Assembly: GCA_910579135.1 (NCBI GenBank)
Contig: CAJTTM010000001.1
Location: 1-64,000 of the forward strand
DNA length: 64,000 nt
Direction: 5' to 3'
Source of the DNA: an uncultured Erysipelotrichales bacterium
GTDB lineage: Bacteria; Bacillota_I; Bacilli_A; Erysipelotrichales; Coprobacillaceae
Part shown: positions 45,441-54,224 of the stretch, piece after piece
Numbering within the stretch: position 1 is the stretch's first letter
Layout of the letters: every line of letters begins with the position of its first letter
The notes under the pieces: generated by a model
The model's database searches: none
What the model was told of the DNA's origin: nothing
The model's input: only the letters and a program-made list of their open reading frames with translations
Translations under genes and position numbers: made by a program

Positions 45441-47333
45441 ATGGCAGAGAAAAAACAATTTAAAGCAGAGTCACAAAGACTATTAGATTTAATGATTAAT
45501 TCTATTTATACACATAAAGAAATCTTTTTAAGAGAATTGATTTCTAATGCAAGTGATGCAAGTGATAAATTATATTATAGAGCACTTACAGAAAATATTG
45601 GTATTTCTAGAGAGGATTTATCTATCAATATTATTGTTGATAAAGACAAGAGAATGTTATCTATTATTGACCAAGGTATTGGAATGAATAAAGATGAATT
45701 AGAGGAACATTTAGGTACAATTGCGAATAGTGGTTCTTTAGAGTTTAAGAAAGCTCTAGAAAAAGGTCAACAAGATGTTGATATTATTGGACAATTTGGT
45801 GTTGGTTTTTATTCAGCATTTATGGTAGCAAATAAGGTAGAAGTTATTTCTAAGAAATATGGTGAAGATAAGGCTTATGTTTGGGTAAGTGATACTAGTG
45901 ATGGATATGAAGTTTTTGAAACTGATTATTCTCAACATGGTACAAGAATTAATTTATATTTAAAAGATAATACTGAGGATGAAAATTATGATCAGTATTT
46001 AGGTGAATATGAATTAGAAAGATTAATTAAGAAATATTCTGATTATGTTCATTATGCTATTAAGATGGACGTGACTGTTTCTAGACAAAAAGAAGGTAGT
46101 GAAGAATATGAGGATGTTATTGAAAATAAGACTTTAAATTCTATGGTTCCTTTATGGAAAAGACCTAAGAAAGATATTAAAAAAGAAGAATATAATGAAT
46201 TCTATAAAGATAAGTTTAATGATTTTAGCGATCCTTTAAAAGTTATGCATAATAATGTAGAAGGTAGTATTTCATATGATTCTTTATTATTTATTCCAAG
46301 TCAAACACCAATGAATTATTATTCAAATGATTATGAGAAAGGTTTACAGTTATATTCTCGTGGTGTCTTTATTATGGATAAAGCAAGTGATTTAGTTCCA
46401 GAACATTTTAGATTTGTAAAAGGTTTAGTAGATTCACAAGATTTATCATTAAATATCTCAAGAGAAATGTTACAACATGATCGTCAATTAAAGATTATTG
46501 CTGATAAGATTGAAAAACGTATTCAAAAAGAATTAGAGAATATGCTTAAAAAAGATCGTGAAACTTATGAGAAATTCTTTGAAAACTTTGGTTTACAATT
46601 AAAATTTGGTATTTATAATTCTTATGGAATGTTAAAGGATAAGTTAGTTGATTTATTATTATATTATTCTGCATCACAAAAGAAACTCATTACATTAAAA
46701 GAATATGTAGAAAATATGCCAGAAGATCAAAAAGAGATATATTTTGCGAGTGGTGAAACAAATGAAAAGATTGATCATTTACCACAAGTAGAGTTAGTCA
46801 AAGATAAAGGATATGATATATTATATTTAACTGAAAATGTAGATGAATTCTGTTTACAAATGATGAGAGATTATCAAGAAAAACCTTTTAAAAATGTTAG
46901 TCAAGGTGACTTGAATATTGAAAGTGAAGAAGAAAAGAAAGAGTTAGAAAAGAAAGAAGAAGAAAATAAAGATTTATTAGGATTATTAAAAGAAGCACTA
47001 AAAGAAAAAGTTGAAGATGTTAAGATTTCTTCAAGATTAAAATCTCATCCTGTATGTTTAAGTAGTAGTGAAGGTGTTTCTATGGAAATGGAAAAAGTCT
47101 TAAATGCTATGCCTAATGGTGAGGGTGTTAAAGCAGGTAAGATTCTTGAAATTAATCCTAATCATCAAATCTTTGAAGCTTTACAAGTAGTATTTAATAA
47201 AGATAAAGAAAAGATTAATGATTATGCTTCTTTATTATATGATCAAGCTTTATTGATTGAAGGATTTACAATTGAAGATCCTGTATCCTTCTCTAATAAA
47301 ATCTGTGATTTAATGATTGAATTAAATAAATAA
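45441..47333 (+). CDS. htpG: Chaperone protein HtpG (Hsp90)
   Basis: A 630-residue ATP-dependent chaperone. The N-terminal GHKL ATPase has ELISNASDASDKL, DQGIGM and GQFGVGFYSAFMV. The middle domain carries the catalytic arginine region SLNISREMLQ. An acidic, lysine-rich stretch (~495-515) precedes the C-terminal dimerisation domain. AAGGAG precedes the ATG. The CIRCE operator implies control by HrcA together with groE and dnaK, unlike B. subtilis where htpG is not in the HrcA regulon. Confidence 0.97.
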   Translation: MAEKKQFKAESQRLLDLMINSIYTHKEIFLRELISNASDASDKLYYRALTENIGISREDLSINIIVDKDKRMLSIIDQGIGMNKDELEEHLGTIANSGSLEFKKALEKGQQDVDIIGQFGVGFYSAFMVANKVEVISKKYGEDKAYVWVSDTSDGYEVFETDYSQHGTRINLYLKDNTEDENYDQYLGEYELERLIKKYSDYVHYAIKMDVTVSRQKEGSEEYEDVIENKTLNSMVPLWKRPKKDIKKEEYNEFYKDKFNDFSDPLKVMHNNVEGSISYDSLLFIPSQTPMNYYSNDYEKGLQLYSRGVFIMDKASDLVPEHFRFVKGLVDSQDLSLNISREMLQHDRQLKIIADKIEKRIQKELENMLKKDRETYEKFFENFGLQLKFGIYNSYGMLKDKLVDLLLYYSASQKKLITLKEYVENMPEDQKEIYFASGETNEKIDHLPQVELVKDKGYDILYLTENVDEFCLQMMRDYQEKPFKNVSQGDLNIESEEEKKELEKKEEENKDLLGLLKEALKEKVEDVKISSRLKSHPVCLSSSEGVSMEMEKVLNAMPNGEGVKAGKILEINPNHQIFEALQVVFNKDKEKINDYASLLYDQALLIEGFTIEDPVSFSNKICDLMIELNK

Positions 47334-47347
47334 ACATATGACTTTCC

Positions 47348-47383
47348 AAAAGATTTATACCTATTCGGTATAGATCTTTTTTT
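47348..47383 (+). terminator. htpG terminator
   Basis: AAGATTTATACC pairs with GGTATAGATCTT (one wobble); seven T follow. Confidence 0.9.
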
Positions 47384-47412
47384 ATGTATAAAATATATGT
47401 CATTTTTGGTCG

Positions 47413-47443
47413 TTGACAAAATTATACGGGGGGGGGGTATAAT
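47413..47443 (+). promoter_or_regulatory. Promoter with a G10 tract in the spacer (candidate phase-variable switch)
   Basis: TTGACA at 47413-47418 and TATAAT at 47438-47443 are both perfect, but the spacer is 19 bases and its last ten are all G (47428-47437). Removing two G gives the ideal 17-base spacer. No other G tract near this length is seen in the window. Confidence 0.75.
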
Positions 47444-47488
47444 GGACGTGTAATATTTTAAATTAAAGAAAGTGGGGAAATGATAATT

Positions 47489-47794
47489 ATGTATTGTAAG
47501 AATTGTGGCGCAGAAATTGATGATAATGCAGTTATCTGTGTAAAATGTGGAGTTCCTGTTAGAGGTAATAAGGGGCATATCGATCAAGATGATGAAGGAG
47601 CTTCTGGAGGATTATCGCTAGTTTGTTTTTTCTTTCCTTTAATTGGATTGATTCTTTATTGTGTATGGAATAACGATTATCCAACAAAGTCAAGTGACTG
47701 TGGTAAATTTGCTTTGTATGGCTTTTTAACTGCATTTATTGGTTCATTATTATTGTTTGGATGTACGGCATCTCAAGTGAGTCAATATTTATAA
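47489..47794 (+). CDS. Zinc-ribbon membrane protein
   Basis: A 101-residue protein with an N-terminal zinc ribbon (YCKNCGAEIDDNAVICVKCG). A polar linker follows, then two hydrophobic segments (GLSLVCFFFPLIGLILYCVW and FALYGFLTAFIGSLLLFGC). The second ends in a cysteine near the C-terminus. The start could be ATG 47480 or 47489; the latter gives the usual MYCKNCG start. The gene directly follows the G10 promoter, and its stop codon is 12 bases before the next gene, so both depend on that promoter. Confidence 0.78.
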   Translation: MYCKNCGAEIDDNAVICVKCGVPVRGNKGHIDQDDEGASGGLSLVCFFFPLIGLILYCVWNNDYPTKSSDCGKFALYGFLTAFIGSLLLFGCTASQVSQYL

Positions 47795-47806
47795 TGAGGT
47801 AAAGTT

Positions 47807-49693
47807 ATGGCAAAAAGAATATATGCATGTCCAAATTGTGGTTTACAAGTAGGAGTAAATGATAATGTATGTACGAATTGTGGTACATCTTTAGAAAATA
47901 AAGTAATTATTGAAAATGGTAAAGTAGTAGCTAATAATAATCAAGTTAATAAAGATAGTACAGTTAGGTTTTCAAATGATCCAACTTTTAGTTTGACTCA
48001 TAATTTAATTACAAATGAATCACCATTATTAATAAAGAAAGCTGATTTATATACAAGAAGTAATATCATTGATTTAAATATTGAATTTATGAATTTATCT
48101 AATAAGAATATTAAGGCTATTAAAGTAATTGTATATTGCCTTGATACTGCAATGAGAGAACTAGAAGAAGTTGAATTTAATTACTTAGATTTAAATGAAG
48201 AAAAGTATAATACTTTTGGATATAATAAATCTATTTCAATTAAAAATAAACAAACAAGAGCCTTTGATTTAAAGGTTTCTGAGATTATTTTTGATGATTT
48301 ATCAACATATAGTTTTGATACAAAGTTATCACAATGGAATCAAATCCTAGATAATGATTTGAAAGAAATAGAAACAGATATATTGTATCTAAAAATGTTA
48401 AAACAATATGATCAATGTCAGAATGTAAGTGATTATAAGAATGTCATAGATACATTAAAACCAATCGAAGATTATAAAGATTCAAAAAATATTATAGAGA
48501 ATTGTTATGTAAAGATTCATGATAAAGCAAATAAAAACCAACAAGATACAATAGAAGGATTAGAAGAAACAATTAAAATATTAAGTGAAATCAAAGATTG
48601 GAATAATGTTAATCAAGAGATAGAAGATTGCGAAAAAGAGATAGTATATATAAAAGCAAAAGAACTTACAGAAAGTAAAGAAAAAGATAATCAAGTAAAG
48701 AAAGATAAATATAAAAAGGCTATTACATTATATGAACAGATTATTGATTGGAAAGATTCAAGAGAAGAAATAGAGAGATGTCAGAAAGAAATAGAAAAAT
48801 GTGATGAGTTAATGAAACAATCTAGTAAAAAGCGTAAAAAGTATATGATTATAGCTGCTTGTTCTGTATGTTTACTTGTAATAGGGTACTTTGTTGTTGA
48901 TAATTTTATAATACCGAGTATCAATTATAATGAAGCTGTTTCATTATTAGAAAATGGAGATTATGATAAAGCAATTAAAATGTTTGAAGAATTAGATAAT
49001 TATAAGGATTCTAAGGAAATGATAAAGAAATGTAAGTATGAAAAAGCAATTAAGTTTCAAAAGGAAGGTAAATCAACGAACGAAGAATTAGCTTATCTTT
49101 TTTTAAAAGTTGGAGATTATAAAGACAGTATGAAAATAGCTGATTCATATATTCAAAAAGAAATAAATGAATATATAGAAAAAGATGTCTCTAAGATTAT
49201 TAACCTTTTTGAAACATGTAAAAGACTTAAGTATGAAAATGTATTAAAAAGATTTAATAAAGTGTATTTATATGCAAATGGAATTATATCTATGGAAGAT
49301 GGATACTTAAATGAAGCGTCAAAATATTTTGAAGGATGTAAAGGATATTTAAAATCTAATGAATATAAAAAGATATGCAATAATAGCTGTAATAAGTATA
49401 AAAATATTATAGGTGATTATGAAGGATATGACGTATTAACTAATAATTATAAATTAGTATTAAATGTATCAGTAATAGTTTCAGTAGATAAAAAGGTAAA
49501 AATTGCATTGGCAGGAGATGTTTATGGGGATTATAGTTGGTCAATTGCTGATACTAATGATGAAATCAAATTAGTAAATGATGAATTAACATGGAAAAAG
49601 TATAATAGAAAACGCAAGTTTGATCTAAAAACGTATATTTATAGTGAAGAAGGAAATGCTAATATTTGGAGATTAAAAAAGATAGAGAAGTAG
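47807..49693 (+). CDS. Large zinc-ribbon membrane protein with KDS-type repeats
   Basis: A 628-residue protein. The N-terminal zinc ribbon is YACPNCGLQVGVNDNVCTNCG. A beta-rich domain follows (~50-175), then helical repeats with the hallmark 'Y.D....I..C' (IEDYKDSKNIIENCY; IIDWKDSREEIERCQ). A single transmembrane helix lies at ~347-367, with more such repeats outside (LDNYKDSKEMIKKCKY; VGDYKDSMKIADSY) and a beta-rich C-terminal domain. Repeats of this type are TPR-like and common in Bacillota membrane proteins. The function is unknown. Being behind a slippery promoter suggests a variably expressed surface or envelope component. Confidence 0.75.
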   Translation: MAKRIYACPNCGLQVGVNDNVCTNCGTSLENKVIIENGKVVANNNQVNKDSTVRFSNDPTFSLTHNLITNESPLLIKKADLYTRSNIIDLNIEFMNLSNKNIKAIKVIVYCLDTAMRELEEVEFNYLDLNEEKYNTFGYNKSISIKNKQTRAFDLKVSEIIFDDLSTYSFDTKLSQWNQILDNDLKEIETDILYLKMLKQYDQCQNVSDYKNVIDTLKPIEDYKDSKNIIENCYVKIHDKANKNQQDTIEGLEETIKILSEIKDWNNVNQEIEDCEKEIVYIKAKELTESKEKDNQVKKDKYKKAITLYEQIIDWKDSREEIERCQKEIEKCDELMKQSSKKRKKYMIIAACSVCLLVIGYFVVDNFIIPSINYNEAVSLLENGDYDKAIKMFEELDNYKDSKEMIKKCKYEKAIKFQKEGKSTNEELAYLFLKVGDYKDSMKIADSYIQKEINEYIEKDVSKIINLFETCKRLKYENVLKRFNKVYLYANGIISMEDGYLNEASKYFEGCKGYLKSNEYKKICNNSCNKYKNIIGDYEGYDVLTNNYKLVLNVSVIVSVDKKVKIALAGDVYGDYSWSIADTNDEIKLVNDELTWKKYNRKRKFDLKTYIYSEEGNANIWRLKKIEK

Positions 49694-49783
49694 AAGTATT
49701 CAATAGTATAAAAATAATTATTTGAATTTTATAGAAACTGAATAATTAAATAAAACTGTTTATATAATATAATTAAAAATTAT

Positions 49784-49812
49784 AGGTGTACTTTTCAAAA
49801 GTACACTTTTTT
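49784..49812 (+). terminator. Rho-independent terminator
   Basis: GTGTACTTTT and AAAAGTACAC pair around C, followed by six T. Confidence 0.9.
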
Positions 49813-49838
49813 GTTACAATAGTGAAGAGGTGAAGAAT

Positions 49839-50375
49839 ATGGAGTTCAATCAAGTTATTAATCAAAGAAGAAGTATTAGAAAGTATAAAGATAAAAAAGT
49901 TGATCATCAATTAGTATGTAAATGTGTTGAAGCTGCTATTTTAGCTCCAAGTTGGAAGAATAGCCAAACTGCAAGATATTATATTATTGAAAATGAAGAA
50001 ATGTTAAAGAAGGTCAAGAAAGAGGCTTTACCAGAGTTTAATGCAAAAAATTGTGAAAATGCTCCTGTATTAATTGTCGCAACATTTGTAAAGAATAGAT
50101 CTGGTTTTGAAAGAGATGGAACACCAACTAATGAATGTGGACAGGGTTGGGGATATTATGATTTAGGGTTACATAATATGAATCTTGTTTTAAAGGCATC
50201 TGAGTTAGGTTTAGGAACTTTGATAATGGGAATTAGAGATGAAAAGAAATTAAAAGATTATTTAAATATTAGTGATGATGAAATTGTTGTAAGTGTGATT
50301 TCAATGGGATATCCTGATATTGATCCTGATAAGCCTAAAAGAAAAGAAGTTCATGATATTGCAAAGTTTTATTGA
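49839..50375 (+). CDS. Nitroreductase-family protein
   Basis: A 178-residue FMN-dependent oxidoreductase of the nitroreductase fold: RRSIRKYKDKKVD near the start, ILAPSWKNSQTARYYII, and GLGTLIMGIRD in the FMN-binding region. The ATG at 49839 is chosen, with GAGGTG nine bases upstream. The stop codon TGA lies inside the TTGACA -35 of the following tyrS promoter. The natural substrate is unknown. Confidence 0.9.
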   Translation: MEFNQVINQRRSIRKYKDKKVDHQLVCKCVEAAILAPSWKNSQTARYYIIENEEMLKKVKKEALPEFNAKNCENAPVLIVATFVKNRSGFERDGTPTNECGQGWGYYDLGLHNMNLVLKASELGLGTLIMGIRDEKKLKDYLNISDDEIVVSVISMGYPDIDPDKPKRKEVHDIAKFY

Positions 50376-50399
50376 CAAATGGAAAATTTTAAGTAAAAT
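50372..50399 (+). promoter_or_regulatory. tyrS promoter overlapping the upstream stop codon
   Basis: TTGACA at 50372-50377 (containing the TGA stop of the nitroreductase), a 16-base spacer, and TAAAAT at 50394-50399. Confidence 0.8.
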
Positions 50400-50404
50400 A
50401 TTGA

Positions 50405-50615
50405 CTAAAGACAGTGAAAGAACCAGTCTTTAATGTAATCTGTAAAGAGAGTTCCTGGTTGGTGAAAAGGAAACAGTAAGTTAAAGAGTACATTCTGGAG
50501 TTTCTAAGTGCAAAGCTTAGACGGAGAGATTCGTTATTTGAATGAGAGCATATCTTTTAGATATGAATAAAGGTGGTATCGCGAGAATTCGTCCTTTGGA
50601 TGAATTCTCTTTTAT
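50405..50615 (+). promoter_or_regulatory. Tyrosine T-box riboswitch
   Basis: The T-box sequence AAGGTGGTATCGCG lies at 50570-50583. The terminator arms GAGAATTC and GAATTCTC (50583-50609) follow, with a T-run. Stem I carries a TAC tyrosine codon at 50489-50491 in AGAGTACATTCTGG, the expected specifier context. Uncharged tRNA-Tyr would stabilise the antiterminator and switch tyrS on. Confidence 0.93.
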
Positions 50616-50633
50616 ATTATAGGAGGGAAAAAT

Positions 50634-51860
50634 ATGAAGATTTATGATGAATTATTATGGCGTGGTCTTATCAAGGATGTAAGTTCACCTGATATTGAAG
50701 AAAAATTAAATAATGGAGGATTGACTTTTTATATTGGAACTGATCCTACTGGAGATAGTTTGCATATTGGTCATTTCTCATCTTTTTTAATTAGTAAAAG
50801 ATTAAAGGATGCAGGTCATAATCCTATTTTATTAGTAGGGGGAGCAACTGGGTTAATTGGTGATCCTAAACCTGATAGTGAAAGACCAATGATTACTAAG
50901 GAACAAGTTCAACATAATTTTGAATGTTTAAAGAAACAGGCACAAGATTTATTCGGGTTTGAAGTTGTGAATAACTATGATTGGTCTAAGGATTTAAATT
51001 TTATTGATTTTTTAAGAGATTATGGAAAATTCTTTAATATTAATTATATGCTTAATAAAGATATAGTCAAAAGAAGATTGGATATGGGAATTACTTATAC
51101 TGAATTTTCATATATGATTATGCAAGCTATGGATTTTTATTGGTTACATGAAAATAAGAATTGTGATATGCAGGTTGCTGGACAAGATCAATGGGGAAAT
51201 ATTACAGCAGGTATTGAACTTATTAGAAAGAAAACAGGTCAAGAGGCTTATGGTTTTACAATGCCACTTTTAACTAAGAGTGATGGAACAAAGTTTGGTA
51301 AAACAAATGGTCATGCTATATGGTTAGATAGAAAGAAGACATCACCTTATGAAATGTATCAATTCTTTATTAATAGTGAAGATGAAAAAGTTATTGATTA
51401 TTTAAAATTCTTAACATTCTTATCAAAAGAAGAAATTGAAGAATTAGAAGAAAAAAATAAAACACAACCTCATTTAAGAGAAGCTCATAAAGCATTAGCA
51501 AGAGAAGTCATTACTTTTATTCATGGAAAAGAAGCTTATGATGAAGCAGTAGAAATGAGTCAAGTTTTATTCTCTGGTAAAATTTCTAATTTAACATTAG
51601 AACAAGTAAAACAATGTTTTAATGGAGTACCAACATTTGAATTTGAAGAAGATACTCAAATTCTTAATGCATTAGTTAAAATTGGTGCTGCTTCTTCAAA
51701 TAGAGAAGCTAGACAATTTGTAACTGGTGGTTCTGTATTAGTCAATGGTGAAAAAATTACTGATGTTAAATATGTTGTAAGTAAGGAAGAGGCTTTTGGA
51801 AAAGAAGCTACTGTTATAAGACGTGGTAAGAAAAATTATTATCTAATTAATCATAAATAG
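50634..51860 (+). CDS. tyrS: Tyrosyl-tRNA synthetase
   Basis: A 408-residue class I synthetase. The HIGH signature is LHIGHFSSF, the KMSKS-like loop is KFGKTNGHAIWL, and the tyrosine/tRNA site includes QVAGQDQWGNI. The C-terminal ~65 residues form an S4 RNA-binding domain (GAASSNREARQFVTGGSVLVNG). AGGAGGG precedes the ATG. The T-box upstream sets expression by tyrosine supply. Confidence 0.97.
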   Translation: MKIYDELLWRGLIKDVSSPDIEEKLNNGGLTFYIGTDPTGDSLHIGHFSSFLISKRLKDAGHNPILLVGGATGLIGDPKPDSERPMITKEQVQHNFECLKKQAQDLFGFEVVNNYDWSKDLNFIDFLRDYGKFFNINYMLNKDIVKRRLDMGITYTEFSYMIMQAMDFYWLHENKNCDMQVAGQDQWGNITAGIELIRKKTGQEAYGFTMPLLTKSDGTKFGKTNGHAIWLDRKKTSPYEMYQFFINSEDEKVIDYLKFLTFLSKEEIEELEEKNKTQPHLREAHKALAREVITFIHGKEAYDEAVEMSQVLFSGKISNLTLEQVKQCFNGVPTFEFEEDTQILNALVKIGAASSNREARQFVTGGSVLVNGEKITDVKYVVSKEEAFGKEATVIRRGKKNYYLINHK

Positions 51861-51869
51861 GAGGACAAT

Positions 51870-52217
51870 ATGAAAAAGTTTTTATTAGTAAGTGTAATGT
51901 GTTTAATGTTATTATGTGGCTGTTCAAGTGATTCTTCATCACAATCAAAGGTTGTTAAAAATGGTGATGTTGTAAAAATTGATTTTGTTGGTAAGATTGA
52001 TGGAGTTGCATTTGAAGGTGGAAGTGCTACTGGAGCTATTCTTGAATTAGGATCAGGACAAATGATTCCAGGTTTTGAAGAAGGTATAGTTGGTATGAAA
52101 CTTGGAGAAAAGAAAAATGTTGAAGTCACTTTTCCATCAAATTATTATGAAAATTTAGCAGGGAAAAAAGCTGTTTTTGAAATTACTGTTCAAAAGCTAT
52201 ATAAAGAAGTAAAATAG
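51870..52217 (+). CDS. FKBP-type peptidyl-prolyl isomerase lipoprotein 1
   Basis: A 115-residue protein with a lipoprotein signal (basic start, hydrophobic core, lipobox LLCGC with C18). It continues directly into an FKBP domain of the trigger-factor-like compact type ([45 protein letters not shown]). It should work on the outer face of the membrane as a folding helper. AGGAGG precedes the ATG nine bases after tyrS. A second, similar gene follows. Confidence 0.9.
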   Translation: MKKFLLVSVMCLMLLCGCSSDSSSQSKVVKNGDVVKIDFVGKIDGVAFEGGSATGAILELGSGQMIPGFEEGIVGMKLGEKKNVEVTFPSNYYENLAGKKAVFEITVQKLYKEVK

Positions 52218-52245
52218 AAACTTGTTTTTTCAAGTTTCTTTTTTA
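52218..52245 (+). terminator. Rho-independent terminator
   Basis: GAAACTTG and CAAGTTTC pair around a T-rich loop; six T follow. Confidence 0.85.
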
Positions 52246-52285
52246 TGTTATAATATAAATAAATATAATAGTTGAGGAGAAAAGT

Positions 52286-52627
52286 ATGAAAAGAATATTA
52301 ATTATATTATGTATGTTATTTGTATTTATAGGATGTGCTCCTGCAAATAAAAATGTGAGTGATGAAGTAGAAAAAGGAGATATTGTTAATATTGATTTTG
52401 TAGGGACTTATAAAGGTGTTGCTTTTGAAGGTGGAACCTCAAAAGGATATGATTTAAGAATTGGATCACATTCTTTTGTGGATGATTTTGAGGAACAATT
52501 AATAGGAATGAAAAAAGGAGAGAAAAAAACAATTACAGTCACTTTCCCAAGTCCATATCCTAATAGTCCTACTTTAGCAGGACAAGATGTTCAGTTTGAA
52601 GTGACTATTAATGAGATTAATAGATAA
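52286..52627 (+). CDS. FKBP-type peptidyl-prolyl isomerase lipoprotein 2
   Basis: A 113-residue paralogue of the preceding lipoprotein. Signal with lipobox VFIGC (C17), then VNIDFVGTYKGVAFEGGTSKG, IGSHSFVDDFEEQLIGMKKG and VTFPSPYPNSPTLAG. The two copies differ at most positions outside the core, so the duplication is old. It has its own upstream TATAAT-like element and GAGGAG. Confidence 0.88.
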   Translation: MKRILIILCMLFVFIGCAPANKNVSDEVEKGDIVNIDFVGTYKGVAFEGGTSKGYDLRIGSHSFVDDFEEQLIGMKKGEKKTITVTFPSPYPNSPTLAGQDVQFEVTINEINR

Positions 52628-52652
52628 ATGAAAAATTGTGAGGATCAGTTAA

Positions 52653-52898
52653 ATGAGATTGAAAAATTTTTTTGAAAAAAATAAATATATATATTTAACT
52701 ACAGGTTCAAAAAAAGGTTGGAAAATGTCACCTGATTTATATGCGAAATGTCCTAAATGTGGATACTTTTTATCACTAGATCCAATGAAAAATGATGGGT
52801 GCCCTTGTGGGAATTTAAATATAGATAGTGATACTGGAAGATTTAGTATAAAAACTGGTGATTCAACCATAAAAATATATAGAAGGAAATCATATTAG
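52653..52898 (+). CDS. Small zinc-ribbon protein (intact copy)
   Basis: An 81-residue protein: MRLKNFFEKNKYIYLTTGSK, then CPKC and CPCG as a probable zinc site, then DTGRFSIKTGDSTIKIYRRK. GAGGA stands about ten bases before the ATG. A broken copy with the same start and end lies at 18224-18465. The duplicated surroundings show that the whole module was copied. The function is unknown. Confidence 0.72.
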   Translation: MRLKNFFEKNKYIYLTTGSKKGWKMSPDLYAKCPKCGYFLSLDPMKNDGCPCGNLNIDSDTGRFSIKTGDSTIKIYRRKSY

Positions 52899-52910
52899 TT
52901 AATTCTAATA

Positions 52911-52993
52911 TGAAAAGGAGATAGATTCATAGCAAGAGTAGTTAAAAATAAAAAAATTAAATAAATAACAACTTATAAAGATAATTAAATAAA
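52911..52993 (+). pseudogene. Remnant of a 17842-type zinc-ribbon gene, interior deleted
   Basis: GAAAAGGAGATAGATT and the first ten codons match the start of the gene at 17842 (its ATG is ATA here). After AAAAATAAAAAA the sequence jumps to the last codons and the downstream spacer of that gene (ATTAAATAAAT ... TTATAAAGAT). About 300 bases of the middle are missing. Confidence 0.7.
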
Positions 52994-53387
52994 TATGAAC
53001 ATCATAATAGCTGATATATAGAATAGAATTGTATATTATGTTTATATATGAAAATGAGTAGATGAAATGTTATAAACTGCTTGTAAATCAGATAACATTA
53101 TATCAATACAAAAAGGTAAGGAACCCCTTACCTTTTCTAGTTTTCAAAGTAGACTTAATACGAGGCTAATTATTACTACAAATAAAAATGAAAAAGAATT
53201 AATGATTATATGGACAAAGAGAAAACTTATAAATATTAAAATGAAATGATGTGGACAAAAAGATTTGCAGAGTGTATTTCTATTAATGAAGCAATTCTGA
53301 TGTGAAAAGGATAAATAGTCACTTATTTTATTGAAATAAATCTTTATTAATGATTTATTATTTGTTATTATATTTTAAGGTGATAAA
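52994..53387. other. AT-rich intergenic region before truB
   Basis: No gene is visible. It has one terminator hairpin (53111-53136) and no recognisable RNA element. A GTGAAAAGGAT at about 53302 resembles the ribosome binding site of the zinc-ribbon genes, with no coding sequence after it. Confidence 0.4.
53111..53136 (+). terminator. Rho-independent terminator
   Basis: AAAAGGTAAG pairs with CTTACCTTTT around GAACCC. Confidence 0.75.
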
Positions 53388-54224
53388 ATGGATGGAATTC
53401 TTTTAATAAATAAACCAGCAGGTTTAACAAGTCATGATGTAGTCATGAAAGTAAGAAAATTATTAAAAACAAAAAAAGTAGGACATTGTGGAACATTAGA
53501 TCCTGATGCAACTGGTGTTCTTGTTATATGTGTCAATAAAGCAACAAAAGCAATTCAATTTTTAACAGCTGATAGTAAAGAATATGTTGCAGTCTTATCA
53601 TTAGGAAAAGCAACTGATACATATGATGCTAGTGGCAAAATTGTTGATGAAAAAGAATTTAATGGTGTGAGTGATGTTGAAGAGGCATTACAATCTTTTT
53701 TAGGAAAACAAAAACAGATACCTCCAATGTATTCAGCAATTAAAGTTAATGGTAAAAAATTATATGAGTATGCAAGAGAAAATATAGAAGTTGATATTAA
53801 ACCTAGAAACATAGAAATTAAAGATATTGAATTGATTTCAATCAACGATAACGAAATTAAGTTTAAAGTCTTATGTTCTAAAGGAACATATGTTCGTTCT
53901 TTGTGTGTGGATATAGCAGAAAGGTTAGGATATCCAGGTCATATGAAATCATTAGAAAGAATTAAATCAGGAGATTTTGATTTAAAGGATTGTTATACTT
54001 TGGAAGATATTGAATCTCAGAATTTTTCTATGATTTCTTTAGATGATGCTTTTTCTTCTTTTGATAAAATGATTATTGAAGATGAAAATATTGTTATTCA
54101 TGGAAAAATGATTAAAAGTGATATTGACCATATGGTAGCAATATATAATCAACAAGGACATATTTTAGCAATCTATGGTCCTAATAAAGAAGGATATCTT
54201 AAAAGTATTAGAGGATTATTTTAA
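53388..54224 (+). CDS. truB: tRNA pseudouridine-55 synthase TruB
   Basis: A 278-residue enzyme that makes pseudouridine 55 in the T-loop of tRNA. Catalytic aspartate in GHCGTLDPDATGVL; other blocks are INKPAGLTSHDVV, YSAIKVNGKKLYEYAR and CSKGTYVRSLCVDI. AAGGTGAT precedes the ATG. Its stop codon overlaps the first base of ribF, a common pairing in Bacillota. Confidence 0.97.
   Translation: MDGILLINKPAGLTSHDVVMKVRKLLKTKKVGHCGTLDPDATGVLVICVNKATKAIQFLTADSKEYVAVLSLGKATDTYDASGKIVDEKEFNGVSDVEEALQSFLGKQKQIPPMYSAIKVNGKKLYEYARENIEVDIKPRNIEIKDIELISINDNEIKFKVLCSKGTYVRSLCVDIAERLGYPGHMKSLERIKSGDFDLKDCYTLEDIESQNFSMISLDDAFSSFDKMIIEDENIVIHGKMIKSDIDHMVAIYNQQGHILAIYGPNKEGYLKSIRGLF

Noticed and set aside
53138-53387. 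Gene or RNA before truB
   Set aside because: All frames are broken by many stops and no conserved RNA signature is seen.
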